Shown here: positions 16,694 to 23,915 of the stretch, piece after piece
Layout of the letters: each line of letters starts with the position of its first letter
Position numbering within the stretch: the first letter of the stretch is position 1
Origin: Candidatus Aalborgiella aggregata
GTDB taxonomy: Bacteria; Pseudomonadota; Gammaproteobacteria; Burkholderiales; Burkholderiaceae_C
DNA length: 64,000 nt
Reading direction: 5' to 3'
NCBI GenBank assembly: GCA_016705065.1
Contig: JADIYY010000001.1
Coordinates: 372,001 to 436,000 of the forward strand
The notes under the pieces: model-generated
What the model was told of the DNA's origin: nothing
What the model saw: only the letters and a program-made list of their open reading frames with translations
The model's database searches: none
Made by a program: the position numbers and the translations under genes

Positions 16694-19414
16694 ATGTCCG
16701 AGCCAGCTCCACACCTCAAACTCAATATTGAGTTCCCCGAAAATCTCCCCGTTTCTGGCAAGCGGGACGAGATCATGGCGGCCTTGCGTGCGCATCAAGT
16801 GCTTATTGTTTGTGGTGAAACGGGTTCAGGTAAGACCACGCAGTTGCCCAAAATCGCTTTGGCAATGGGGCGTGGCAAGGTGAATTACCCAGCAGGGCAA
16901 GGCAAACTCATAGGCCACACTCAACCGCGCCGTATTGCTGCCAGCTCGGTTGCCAAACGCATTGCCGAAGAGCTGAAAACGCCGCTGGGCGAGGTGGTGG
17001 GTTACAAGGTGCGGTTTCAGGACCGGTTGAGCCGTGATGCTTCGGTGAAGCTGATGACCGATGGTATTTTGCTGGCCGAAACGCAAACCGATCCGCTCTT
17101 AAAAGCCTACGACACCATCATCATTGACGAAGCGCACGAGCGCAGTTTGAACATTGATTTTTTGCTGGGCTATCTGCGTCAAATCTTGCCGCGCCGACCA
17201 GACCTGAAAATCATCGTTACTTCGGCCACGATTGACGCAGATCGCTTTGCAAATCATTTTGCATCTAGACAGGGGCCAGCGCCGATCATCATGGTTTCGG
17301 GGCGGATGTTTCCGGTTGAACAGCGCTACCGACCCTATGAAGAGTCGCGAGATTACGGACTCAACAACGCAATTGCCGATGCGGTTGATGAGCTATGGAG
17401 TAACCCTCATCAAAGTGGCGACATCTTGGTATTTTTACCGGGTGAGCGCGAAATCCGCGAAGCCGCTGATCATTTGCGTGGGCATTTGAGTCATCAACCC
17501 ATCATGCGAAGTGCTGAAGTGTTGCCACTCTTTGCGCGTTTAAGCCAAGCTGAACAAGACAAAATTTTTGATGGTCATACTGGGCGACGCATTGTGTTGG
17601 CGACCAATGTGGCGGAAACATCACTCACCGTTCCAGGCATTCGTTACGTGATTGACGTGGGCACAGCGCGCATGAAGCGCTACAGTTTCAGGAGCAAGGT
17701 CGAGCAGTTATTGGTCGAACCCATCAGTCAATCTTCAGCCAACCAACGGGCAGGGCGTTGCGGTCGTGTGGCAGATGGTATTTGCATACGCTTGTATGAC
17801 CAAATCAGCTTTGATGGTCGACCACGCTTTACCGAGCCCGAAATTTTGCGCAGTTCACTGGCCGGTGTGATTTTGCGCATGAAATCATTGCACTTGGGTG
17901 TGGTGGAGGATTTTCCTTTTCTCGAAGCGCCACAAGGGCGTGCGATTGCCGATGGTTATCAGCTATTGAACGAACTCGGCGCAGTGGATGATGCGAACGA
18001 ATTAACCGCGATGGGGCAAGAATTGGCCAAGTTGCCTTTAGACCCCCGCGTAGGACGCATGCTGGTGGAAGCGCGAACCCGTGGCGCATTAGACGAGGTA
18101 TTGGTCATTGCCAGCGCCTTGAGCGTGCAAGACGTGCGCGACAGACCGATGGAGGCGCAACAAGCAGCCGACCAAGCGCATGTGAAGTTTGACGATGAGA
18201 AGAGCGAGTTTGTCGGGTATTTGAAACTGTGGAAATGGTTGAATGAATCCAAAGGCGGTGGCGCAGACCACACCGTGCACAAACTCAGCAACCGCCAATA
18301 CGAACAACTGCTGCGGCAAAACTTCATCAGCATGCGCCGCGTACGCGAATGGCGCGATATCCACAGCCAGCTCGTCACGGTTGTTGCCGAACACAAATGG
18401 CGTATCAATAGCAAGCCAGCTTCATACGAAGAATTGCACATGTCCATGTTGGCCGGGCTGTTGGGCAATGTAGGCTGGAAGATGGAAACAGAAGCGGCCA
18501 CGGGTGGACGTGACGACAAAGGCAAAAGAGGATCAGGTGGGGGCGAATACTTGGGCGCACGCGGCATCAAGTTTTTTGCGCATCCGGGTGCCCATTTGTC
18601 TAAGAAACCCGGCCGCTGGATCATCGCATCAGAGCTGGTGGAAACCACGCGACTTTTCGGACGCGGCTTGGCTAATATTGAACCGCAATGGTTGGAAAAA
18701 GTAGCCGGTCATTTACTGAAAAAACAATTGCTGGACCCGCATTGGGAAAAGCGTGCTGCGGAAGTTGTCGCACTGGAGCGAGCCACCTTATACGGTTTGG
18801 TGGTTTACAGTGGCCGCAAAGTCAATTTTGGCCGTGTTGACATGCATGCCGCACGCGAGATTTTTATTCGTGAAGGCTTGGTTGCCAACAATTGGGAAAC
18901 CAAACTACCATTTTTAGCAGCCAATGAAAAGTTGATCGCCCAAGTTGAAGAGCTGGAACACAAATCGCGTCGCCAAGACGTGTTGGTGGACGATGAATTG
19001 ATTTATGCGTTTTACGACCAGCAGTTGCCCAAAGATGTGTGCAGTGGCTACAGCTTTGAGAATTGGTACCGAGAAGAGATCAAGCGGCAGCCCAAGCTCC
19101 TCTTGTTGAGCAAAGACGAACTGATGCGGCATGAGGCTGCTGGCATCACCACGCAGTCATTCCCCAAAACTATCCGCTTGGGCGGGGTGGACTGCCAAGC
19201 GAGCTACCTGCATGAACCGGGTGACGCCAAAGACGGCATGACCGTTACCGTGCCCTTGTTTGTCTTGAACCAAGTGAACGAAGAGCGCTGCGAATGGTTG
19301 GTGCCCGGCATGTTGAAAGACAAAATTCAAGCCTTGCTCAAATCGCTGCACCAGCGCCCCCGTTCGCGCTTGTACCCTTACCTGAAACAGCCACGCGCAT
19401 GGCAGCAGAGCTGA
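16694..19414 (+). CDS. hrpA: ATP-dependent RNA helicase HrpA, N-terminal part (gene frameshifted)
   Basis: DEAH-box helicase acting on mRNA and stalled ribosomes. Present here: motif I GETGSGKTTQ (residues about 41-50), the DEAH box IIIDEAHERSL, motif III SATIDADRF, and motif VI QRAGRCGRVADG. The HA2/OB regions follow. The frame ends with a short unrelated tail after RSRL at 19372 (YPYLKQPRAWQQS then stop), while the true continuation VPLPETATRMAAELN lies in the -1 frame. HrpA is normally about 1300 residues; joining 16694-19372 with 19372-20706 gives about 1337. One base (probably a G of GGTACC) has been lost, or misread in sequencing. Confidence 0.9.
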   Translation: MSEPAPHLKLNIEFPENLPVSGKRDEIMAALRAHQVLIVCGETGSGKTTQLPKIALAMGRGKVNYPAGQGKLIGHTQPRRIAASSVAKRIAEELKTPLGEVVGYKVRFQDRLSRDASVKLMTDGILLAETQTDPLLKAYDTIIIDEAHERSLNIDFLLGYLRQILPRRPDLKIIVTSATIDADRFANHFASRQGPAPIIMVSGRMFPVEQRYRPYEESRDYGLNNAIADAVDELWSNPHQSGDILVFLPGEREIREAADHLRGHLSHQPIMRSAEVLPLFARLSQAEQDKIFDGHTGRRIVLATNVAETSLTVPGIRYVIDVGTARMKRYSFRSKVEQLLVEPISQSSANQRAGRCGRVADGICIRLYDQISFDGRPRFTEPEILRSSLAGVILRMKSLHLGVVEDFPFLEAPQGRAIADGYQLLNELGAVDDANELTAMGQELAKLPLDPRVGRMLVEARTRGALDEVLVIASALSVQDVRDRPMEAQQAADQAHVKFDDEKSEFVGYLKLWKWLNESKGGGADHTVHKLSNRQYEQLLRQNFISMRRVREWRDIHSQLVTVVAEHKWRINSKPASYEELHMSMLAGLLGNVGWKMETEAATGGRDDKGKRGSGGGEYLGARGIKFFAHPGAHLSKKPGRWIIASELVETTRLFGRGLANIEPQWLEKVAGHLLKKQLLDPHWEKRAAEVVALERATLYGLVVYSGRKVNFGRVDMHAAREIFIREGLVANNWETKLPFLAANEKLIAQVEELEHKSRRQDVLVDDELIYAFYDQQLPKDVCSGYSFENWYREEIKRQPKLLLLSKDELMRHEAAGITTQSFPKTIRLGGVDCQASYLHEPGDAKDGMTVTVPLFVLNQVNEERCEWLVPGMLKDKIQALLKSLHQRPRSRLYPYLKQPRAWQQS

Positions 19415-20706
19415 ATGTACCAGAGGCTTTTGGTGCGACAGGCCTGATTGAAGCGCTTTTGAAAAAGGTGCGGGATGCAACGCAAGTGGATGTGCAACGG
19501 GCTGATTTCAAACTCGACATGCTGAGCCCACATTTGTTCATGAATTTCAAAGTGGTGGATGAACATGGTCGTCAATTGGGTACTGGTCGTAATTTGGGCG
19601 CACTCAAAGCAGAATTGGGTAGCAAGGCGCGTGGTGCGTTTCAGGCCCTAGCTGGGTTAAAGCTTTCGGGTTTGAAGCTGTCAGGGATTCAACAAGCGCA
19701 ATCGGCAGTAAATGCTGATGTCAAACAAAAATATATAGAAAATCAGCCTGTATCCGGCGTAAATACTGCCTATAATGCTACTAAAAATATAGCAAAATCA
19801 AAACCCACAGAATCACCAACTTCTCCAGCAGGCCAACGTTACACCGCTTGGACATTTGGCGAATTGCCTGAACTGATGGAGATTAGCAAAAGCGGGCAAA
19901 CCTTGATTGGCTATCCCGCGCTGATTGATTTGCAAGACGCTGTGGGAATAGAGGTATTTGATGAGCCAGATATGGCAGCAGCCAAACACGCTGCAGGCTT
20001 GCGACGTTTGTTTGCATTGCAGCTCAAAGACGCACTCAAGTATTTAGAAAAAAACATTCCTGATCTCACCAAAATGGCAGCTGCTTACATGCTGGTGGGG
20101 CGCGCTGCTGACAATGCAGGTGGTGGCACAGCAGAAGAACTGCGCGAGCAAATCATTGCCAAAGCTTTGGATCGCGCTTTTTTACTCGACCCACTGCCAA
20201 CCAACACAAGCGAATTCACCAAAAGACTAGGTGAGGGCAGAGGGCGTTTGACACTCATCAGCACTGAAATAGCACGCATGGTGGCCATTATTTTGCAAGA
20301 TTTTGCAACTGCGGCACGCAAACTCAAAGACACTAAAAACGCGCCAGATGCAACAGCAGATGTTGCCGCACAACTGGCGCGATTGATGCCCAAACGCTTC
20401 ATCGCCCAAACCCCATACGAGCGTTTGCACCACTTCCCGCGTTACCTCAAAGCCATCACCGCGCGGCTGGACAAATACCGAGCCGACCCTGCTCGCGATG
20501 CGTTGAAGCTGAAAGAATTGCGGCCATCCGAACAAAACTACTGGCGCTTGGTGGCAGAACGCAAAGGCGTGGCAGACGAACGGATGTTAGAGTTCAGATG
20601 GTTGCTGGAAGAGCTGCGTGTCAGCTTCTTCGCCCAAGAGCTGCGCACACCGCAGCCTGTGAGTGTCAAGCGGCTGGATAAATTGTGGGTGCAGATTAAG
20701 AGTTAA
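19372..20706 (+). pseudogene. hrpA: HrpA C-terminal part (DUF3418), separated by frameshift
   Basis: The reading frame from 19372 continues HrpA with VPLPETATRMAAELN and VQRADFKLDMLSPHLFMNF, the start of the C-terminal domain typical of bacterial HrpA. It ends at a TAA at 20704-20706. The open frame extends 5' to 19294 only by overlap with the first part. No ribosome site points to separate translation. About 124 codons in, bases 19741-19795 are an inverted copy of the dispersed repeat, translated as part of a Lys/Ser/Asn-rich linker (about residues 1017-1035 of the rejoined protein). Helicase motifs are all in the first part, so a truncated HrpA might keep some activity. Confidence 0.85.
19741..19795 (-). 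repeat. Dispersed repeat copy E, in frame inside hrpA
   Basis: Inverted copy. On the plus strand it reads CAGCCTGTATCCGGCGTAAA, then TACTGCCTATAATGC and TAAAAATATAGCA. The reverse complement aligns to copy A with one single-base gap. It is open in the hrpA frame and encodes an Asn/Thr/Ala-rich linker. Confidence 0.75.
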
Positions 20707-20760
20707 TATTTGGCTGTAGCCGGCGTATTTATTGCCTGAGCAGCATATATTTAATAGTGA
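20706..20760 (-). repeat. Dispersed repeat copy C, between hrpA and intI
   Basis: Inverted copy beginning at the last base of the hrpA stop codon. The reverse complement contains CAGGCAATAAATACGCC and GGCTACAGCCAAATA, the best-conserved half of the family, and an AT-rich arm TTAAATATATGC. It fills nearly all the space between hrpA and the 3' end of intI. Confidence 0.85.
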
Positions 20761-20769
20761 TTTGTAGCA

Positions 20770-21780
20770 CTAAATTTGCAGTGCATCCAACGGACTAGCT
20801 GTGCCGCCTGCGGCCACCCTCAGCACATGGGTATAAATCATAGTTGTTGAAACATCTGAATGCCCGAGCAATTCCTGCACCGTGCGAATATCGGTGCCAG
20901 CTTGCAGTAAATGGGTTGCAAAACTGTGGCGCAGGGTGTGCGGCGTAGCGGGTTTCAAAATTAATGCGGTTTGCACGGCATGCTTGAAAGCACGCTGAAA
21001 AGTTTGGTCATACGCATGATGTCGACGTACCGTTTTGCTACGCGGGTCAGTGGATAACGTGCCTTGCGCAAATACCCAATGCCAACCCCATGTTTGCCCC
21101 GCTTTTGGGTATTTAACCTCCAATGCGTGAGGCATTTCTACCCCTGGTACTTGGTTTACCCTGTCCTGCGTCCACAGCGCATGGCTTTGATGACATTGAT
21201 TTTTCAAAGCGTCTAGCAAACTGATGGGCAACATCACTACGCGGTCTTTACCGCCTTTGGCATCGCGTACTACAATTACTTTACGGTCAAAATCTACATC
21301 CTTTACACGCAAACGCAATCCTTCAAACAAACGCATACCACAACCATAAAGCAGTGAAGCCAGCACCTTATGCTCCCCCGTCAAATGACTTAAGACCGCC
21401 TGCACCTCTGCACGCGTTAACACAACAGGTATGCGCTTTTTAGGTACGGGTCGCGCCAACTCATCCATCCAAGGCAAAGCCACACCCAGCACTTTTTGGT
21501 ACAAAAACAACAAGGCACTTAAGGCTTGCCGGTGGGTAGACACGGAAACTTTTCTCTGGACAGCCAAATATGTCAAATACGCCTCAACCTGCACTTGCCC
21601 CAATTCGCGCGGGTGCTCCAAATTATGAAATCGAATGAAATTTTTCACCCAATACACGTAAGCCTCTTCCGTTCTTAGGCTATAGTGCAGGTAACGGATT
21701 TGTTCACGCAACTGATCCAGCAAACGAGTAGACTGAAAAACAGGCGTGCTGGACTTTCTAGGATTGTTATGACTGTTCAT
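20770..21780 (-). CDS. intI: Integron integrase IntI (tyrosine recombinase)
   Basis: Recombines attI with folded single-stranded attC sites. The 336-residue protein has all catalytic residues: R150 (YGCGMR), K178, H281 and R284 (TPHTLRHS), H307 (LLGH) and Y316 (MIYTH). It also carries the IntI-specific insert ALEVKYPKAGQTWGWHWVF (219-237), absent from other tyrosine recombinases. It resembles IntI1 along its length (SVSTHRQALSALLFLY, STDPRSKTVRRHHAYDQTF) but with many differences, so it is a separate environmental integrase. An unusual Phe precedes Glu in GMRLFEGLRLRVK. The start ATG at 21780 lies inside a LexA box, about at the predicted transcription start. The gene looks fully functional. 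Confidence 0.95.
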   Translation of the reverse strand: MNSHNNPRKSSTPVFQSTRLLDQLREQIRYLHYSLRTEEAYVYWVKNFIRFHNLEHPRELGQVQVEAYLTYLAVQRKVSVSTHRQALSALLFLYQKVLGVALPWMDELARPVPKKRIPVVLTRAEVQAVLSHLTGEHKVLASLLYGCGMRLFEGLRLRVKDVDFDRKVIVVRDAKGGKDRVVMLPISLLDALKNQCHQSHALWTQDRVNQVPGVEMPHALEVKYPKAGQTWGWHWVFAQGTLSTDPRSKTVRRHHAYDQTFQRAFKHAVQTALILKPATPHTLRHSFATHLLQAGTDIRTVQELLGHSDVSTTMIYTHVLRVAAGGTASPLDALQI

Positions 21781-21788
21781 TCATACAG
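21773..21788. promoter_or_regulatory. LexA (SOS) box over the intI start codon
   Basis: CTGTTCATTCATACAG is an exact CTGT-N8-ACAG palindrome. It overlaps the intI ATG (21778-21780) and adjoins the -10 element. It sits at the same place as the LexA box of class 1 integrons, within a conserved TTGTTATGACTG context. Confidence 0.85.
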
Positions 21789-21814
21789 TATAAACGCTGT
21801 AAGCCAATTAGCAA
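21787..21814 (-). promoter_or_regulatory. Predicted promoter of intI
   Basis: On the minus strand, -35 TTGCTA (21814-21809), 16-bp spacer, -10 TATACT (21792-21787). The expected start point is near 21780, so the message would have almost no leader. The LexA box covers the -10 edge and start, so LexA binding would block it. Confidence 0.6.
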
Positions 21815-21825
21815 GCGGCTTACAG
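21797..21825 (+). other. Hairpin with T-run between intI and attI
   Basis: Perfect 9-bp stem CTGTAAGCC/GGCTTACAG with an 11-base loop, then AGCA and six Ts (21830-21835). It resembles an intrinsic terminator for plus-strand reading towards the cassettes. The -35 of the intI promoter lies across its loop. I could not find a confident outward cassette promoter, so its effect is unknown. Confidence 0.5.
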
Positions 21826-21840
21826 AGCATTTTTTCAACC

Positions 21841-21902
21841 CATGTTAGGGCGACAAACGCCATGTTAGGGCGCAAATGCGTGCGCCCTATATTAAGTTAG
21901 AC
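21841..21902 (+). other. attI recombination site
   Basis: Core GTTAGAC (21896-21902) fits GTTRRRY, and the first cassette begins there. Upstream are two direct repeats CATGTTAGGGCG (21841-21852 and 21861-21872, 20 bp apart), placed like the IntI-binding direct repeats of attI1. A perfect hairpin GGGCGCA-AATGCG-TGCGCCC (21868-21887) matches the position of the GGGC/GCCC element of attI1. Confidence 0.8.
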
Positions 21903-21955
21903 TTTTGGGCGGCGCGAATCTTGCTGCCCAAAGGCTTGCATTTACGGAGCAAAAA

Positions 21956-22318
21956 ATGAGCACTCACCGCGTGTATAAGTCCCATGAATTCATGCAGCCA
22001 GCCGAGAAAGAACCAATACGGTCTGTTGTTGTTGAATCTTCGCATTCAGTTATCGTGGCTTGGCATGTGGAGCCCGGCCAAACTATTGCGCCACATATTC
22101 ACCCCGACGGACAAGATACATGGACCATCCTTTCAGGGGAAGGTCAATATCAAATTGACGAGCAAGGCAACACCGTTGCAATTGTTCCGGGGGATATCGT
22201 AGTTGCAAACAAAGGGCAGGTGCACGGTGTTCTTTGCACCAGCGTTGGCCCACTTCGGTTCATTTCAGTGGTTGCGCCTTTGGATGCTGGTTATGAACCG
22301 CTATCAGCAAAAACATAG
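21956..22318 (+). CDS. Cassette 1: cupin-domain protein
   Basis: A 120-residue single-domain cupin. ATG 21956 is chosen because GGAG lies 6 bases upstream (21946-21949); the longer frame to 21905 starts within the cassette leader. Cupin motif 1 appears as PHIHPDGQDTWTILSGEG, with His ligands and a Gln/Asp pair. Motif 2 appears as PGDIVVANKGQVHGV, carrying the last His. It probably binds a metal, but its reaction is unknown. There is no signal peptide. As the first cassette it is nearest to attI and so the most recently inserted in the usual model. Confidence 0.85.
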   Translation: MSTHRVYKSHEFMQPAEKEPIRSVVVESSHSVIVAWHVEPGQTIAPHIHPDGQDTWTILSGEGQYQIDEQGNTVAIVPGDIVVANKGQVHGVLCTSVGPLRFISVVAPLDAGYEPLSAKT

Positions 22319-22354
22319 GGGATATCAAGTGCAACAAGCTGCCTCCGCTCCCCA

Positions 22355-22444
22355 GCCTAACTGTTTGGTCAAGCTGACGCCAACAGGCTCCGCCTGTTGG
22401 TACCCTCCGCTTCGCTCCGGCGCAGCTTACCGCGGGCGTTAGAG
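22355..22444 (+). other. attC site of cassette 1 (about 90 bp)
   Basis: Begins with GCCTAAC (22355-22361, RYYYAAC) and ends with GTTAGAG (22438-22444). Inner arms CAAGCTG and CAGCTTAC pair. The apical part contains a perfect hairpin CCAACAGG-CTCCG-CCTGTTGG. Its last core base is G rather than the usual pyrimidine. Confidence 0.8.
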
Positions 22445-22453
22445 GAGCATGGT

Positions 22454-22717
22454 ATGAAATTTAAGTTGTTGGCGATGGTCATTATTGCAGGGAGTCTTTC
22501 CTCTGTGGTGCACGCTGAGTATTACAAGGTAAATGTAAAGCGTGTTGATCAAAATCTTTATAAAACAACAACTGGTGGTTTATATATAAAGACTCGCTAT
22601 TGCTACGAATACACTTATGGCGATGATGCTGTGCTTAAATATGAAGACTACAGTTACGACAACAAGCTAATATTTGATTCTGGAACAACTTGTGAAGTTG
22701 AAAAAGTATTCAAATAA
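22454..22717 (+). CDS. Cassette 2: small secreted protein of unknown function
   Basis: I do not recognise this 87-residue protein. It starts at ATG 22454, 7 bases after GAGGAG; the nearer ATG at 22449 meets a stop after two codons. It has a clear signal peptide (MKFKLLAMVIIAGSLSSVVHA, cleavage after about residue 21). The mature part of about 66 residues is rich in Tyr and Lys. It has two cysteines (one in RYCYEY, one in TTCEVEK) that could form a disulfide in the periplasm. The gene is flanked by attC sites on both sides, so it is a genuine mobile cassette. Confidence 0.8.
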   Translation: MKFKLLAMVIIAGSLSSVVHAEYYKVNVKRVDQNLYKTTTGGLYIKTRYCYEYTYGDDAVLKYEDYSYDNKLIFDSGTTCEVEKVFK

Positions 22718-22718
22718 A

Positions 22719-22778
22719 TTCTAACATTTCGGTCAAGCCGACCCGCATTCTGCGGTCGGCTTACCTCGCCCGTTAGCC
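22719..22778 (+). other. attC site of cassette 2 (60 bp)
   Basis: Starts TTCTAAC (22719-22725) and ends GTTAGCC (22772-22778). The centre folds into a near-perfect stem AAGCCGACC/GGTCGGCTT. This is among the shortest attC sizes known for integrons. The outer cores each deviate by one base from consensus. Confidence 0.82.
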
Positions 22779-22789
22779 ACCAAGGTCCC

Positions 22790-23593
22790 ATGAAAACCAT
22801 AGCCGTATATTTAGTTCTAGTATTATTTGCAAGCACTGCACTCTCAGAGTCTATTTCTGAAAATTTGGCGTGGAATAAAGAATTTTCTAGTGAATCCGTA
22901 CATGGCGTTTTTGTACTTTGTAAAAGTAGTAGCAATTCCTGTACTACAAATAATGCAAAACGAGCATCTACGGCCTATATTCCAGCATCCACGTTCAAAA
23001 TTCCCAATGCTCTCATAGGTCTTGAAACCGGCGCCATAAAAGATGAACGGCAGGTTTTCAAATGGGACGGCAAGCCTAGAGCAATGAAGCAATGGGAAAA
23101 AGACTTAACGCTAAGGGGCGCTATACAGGTTTCTGCTGTTCCGGTATTTCAACAAATTGCCAGAGAAGTTGGCGAAACAAGAATGCAAAAATACCTTAAC
23201 CTGTTTTCATATGGCAACGCCAACATAGGCGGAGGCATTGACAAATTCTGGCTAGAAGGTCAGCTTAGAATCTCAGCAGTCAATCAAGTTAAATTTTTAG
23301 AGTCGCTTTACCTAAATAATTTGCCAGCATCAAAAGCAAACCAACTAATAGTAAAAGAGGCAATAGTTACAGAAGCAACTCCAGAATATATAGTTCATTC
23401 AAAAACTGGATATTCCGGTGTGGGCACAGAATCAAGTCCTGGTATCGCTTGGTGGGTTGGTTGGGTAGAGAAAGGAACTGAGGTTTACTTTTTTGCTTTT
23501 AACATGGACATAGACAATGAGAGTAAGTTGCCGTCAAGAAAATCCATTCCAACAAAAATCATGGCAAGTGAAGGTATCATCATTGGTGGCTAA
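22790..23593 (+). CDS. blaOXA: Cassette 3: class D beta-lactamase, OXA-5/OXA-10-like
   Basis: Periplasmic serine enzyme that hydrolyses penicillins. The 267-residue protein has a signal peptide (about 1-20) and every class D element, at positions matching OXA-10 numbering: S67-T-F-K70, S115-A-V, Y141-G-N, W154, K205-T-G. From memory it is closest to OXA-5 (ending EGIIIGG) and near OXA-10; the exact allele cannot be named here. The upstream sequence GTTAGCCACCAAGG resembles the leaders of clinical OXA-10-type cassettes. The stop codon lies inside the attC start. The gene is more AT-rich than its chromosomal neighbours, supporting transfer. Confidence 0.95.
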   Translation: MKTIAVYLVLVLFASTALSESISENLAWNKEFSSESVHGVFVLCKSSSNSCTTNNAKRASTAYIPASTFKIPNALIGLETGAIKDERQVFKWDGKPRAMKQWEKDLTLRGAIQVSAVPVFQQIAREVGETRMQKYLNLFSYGNANIGGGIDKFWLEGQLRISAVNQVKFLESLYLNNLPASKANQLIVKEAIVTEATPEYIVHSKTGYSGVGTESSPGIAWWVGWVEKGTEVYFFAFNMDIDNESKLPSRKSIPTKIMASEGIIIGG

Positions 23594-23695
23594 CAAGGCG
23601 CTCAAGGCCGTGGCTGCGCCACTGGACGTCTCCAATCGGCGCATGCTTCGCATTTTACGCGCCGCTTGTAGCCGCCCCTTAGCTTTGCGTTAGGC
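23588..23695 (+). other. attC site of cassette 3 (108 bp), end of the array
   Basis: Starts GGCTAAC (23588-23594), overlapping the blaOXA stop codon, and ends with a canonical GTTAGGC (23689-23695). The flanks AACAAGGCGC and AGCTTTGCGTTAG show the usual dyad. No further attC follows before xseA. Confidence 0.85.
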
Positions 23696-23915
23696 CTCTC
23701 CCAATCTGGCTCAGTACTCTCGTCTTTCTACTCACCAACGCGGTTCAAAACTTCCGGCCTTAAAGGCCGCAGCGTCAGGTCACGTCGATGCGTAAGTTCT
23801 GTGGCAACGAGAACAAGTACCTCAGCAAATGGGAGTTATTAGGTCTTACTTGACTTTGTTCTTACTCATGTTAAAGTCTTACTGTTGAAAAAGTAAGGAA
23901 TAACAGGAGGTAAGC
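23696..23915 (+). promoter_or_regulatory. Region between last attC and vapB: promoter and TCTTACT operator array
   Basis: The first 140 bp hold no gene, only a palindrome GGCCTTAAAGGCC around 23756-23768. A good promoter follows: TTGACT (23850-23855), 16 bp, TAAAGT (23872-23877). Around it TCTTACT occurs three times (23844, 23860, 23877), 16-17 bp apart. The last copy also pairs with an inverted AGTAAG (23892-23897). This looks like the operator of the AbrB-type antitoxin. Confidence 0.65.

Larger units (their letters stand above)
20770..23695. mobile_element. Chromosomal integron: intI, attI and three gene cassettes
   Basis: All integron parts are visible. The integrase gene is transcribed away from the cassettes. 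An attI site has its core GTTAGAC at 21896-21902. Three short plus-strand genes are each followed by an attC site. Cassettes measured from core to core: 1 (cupin) about 540 bp, 2 (small secreted protein) about 335 bp, 3 (class D beta-lactamase) about 915 bp. There is no qacE-delta/sul1 3' segment and no tni transposition module, so this is not a clinical class 1 integron but a small chromosomal one set between hrpA and the xseA region. Confidence 0.92.

Noticed and set aside
19360..19420. Programmed -1 frameshift in hrpA
   Set aside because: No X-XXY-YYZ slippery heptamer or evident stimulatory stem is found at CGC-TTG-TAC, and HrpA is not known to use frameshifting. A mutation or sequencing error is simpler.
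21640..21800. Outward cassette promoter Pc
   Set aside because: Candidates such as TTATGA/16/TATAAA over the LexA box or TGGACA at about 21557 lack a good partner hexamer, so I did not annotate one.
20770..23695. Clinical class 1 integron
   Set aside because: The integrase differs from IntI1 at many positions and there is no 3' conserved segment (qacE-delta/sul1) or tni module.
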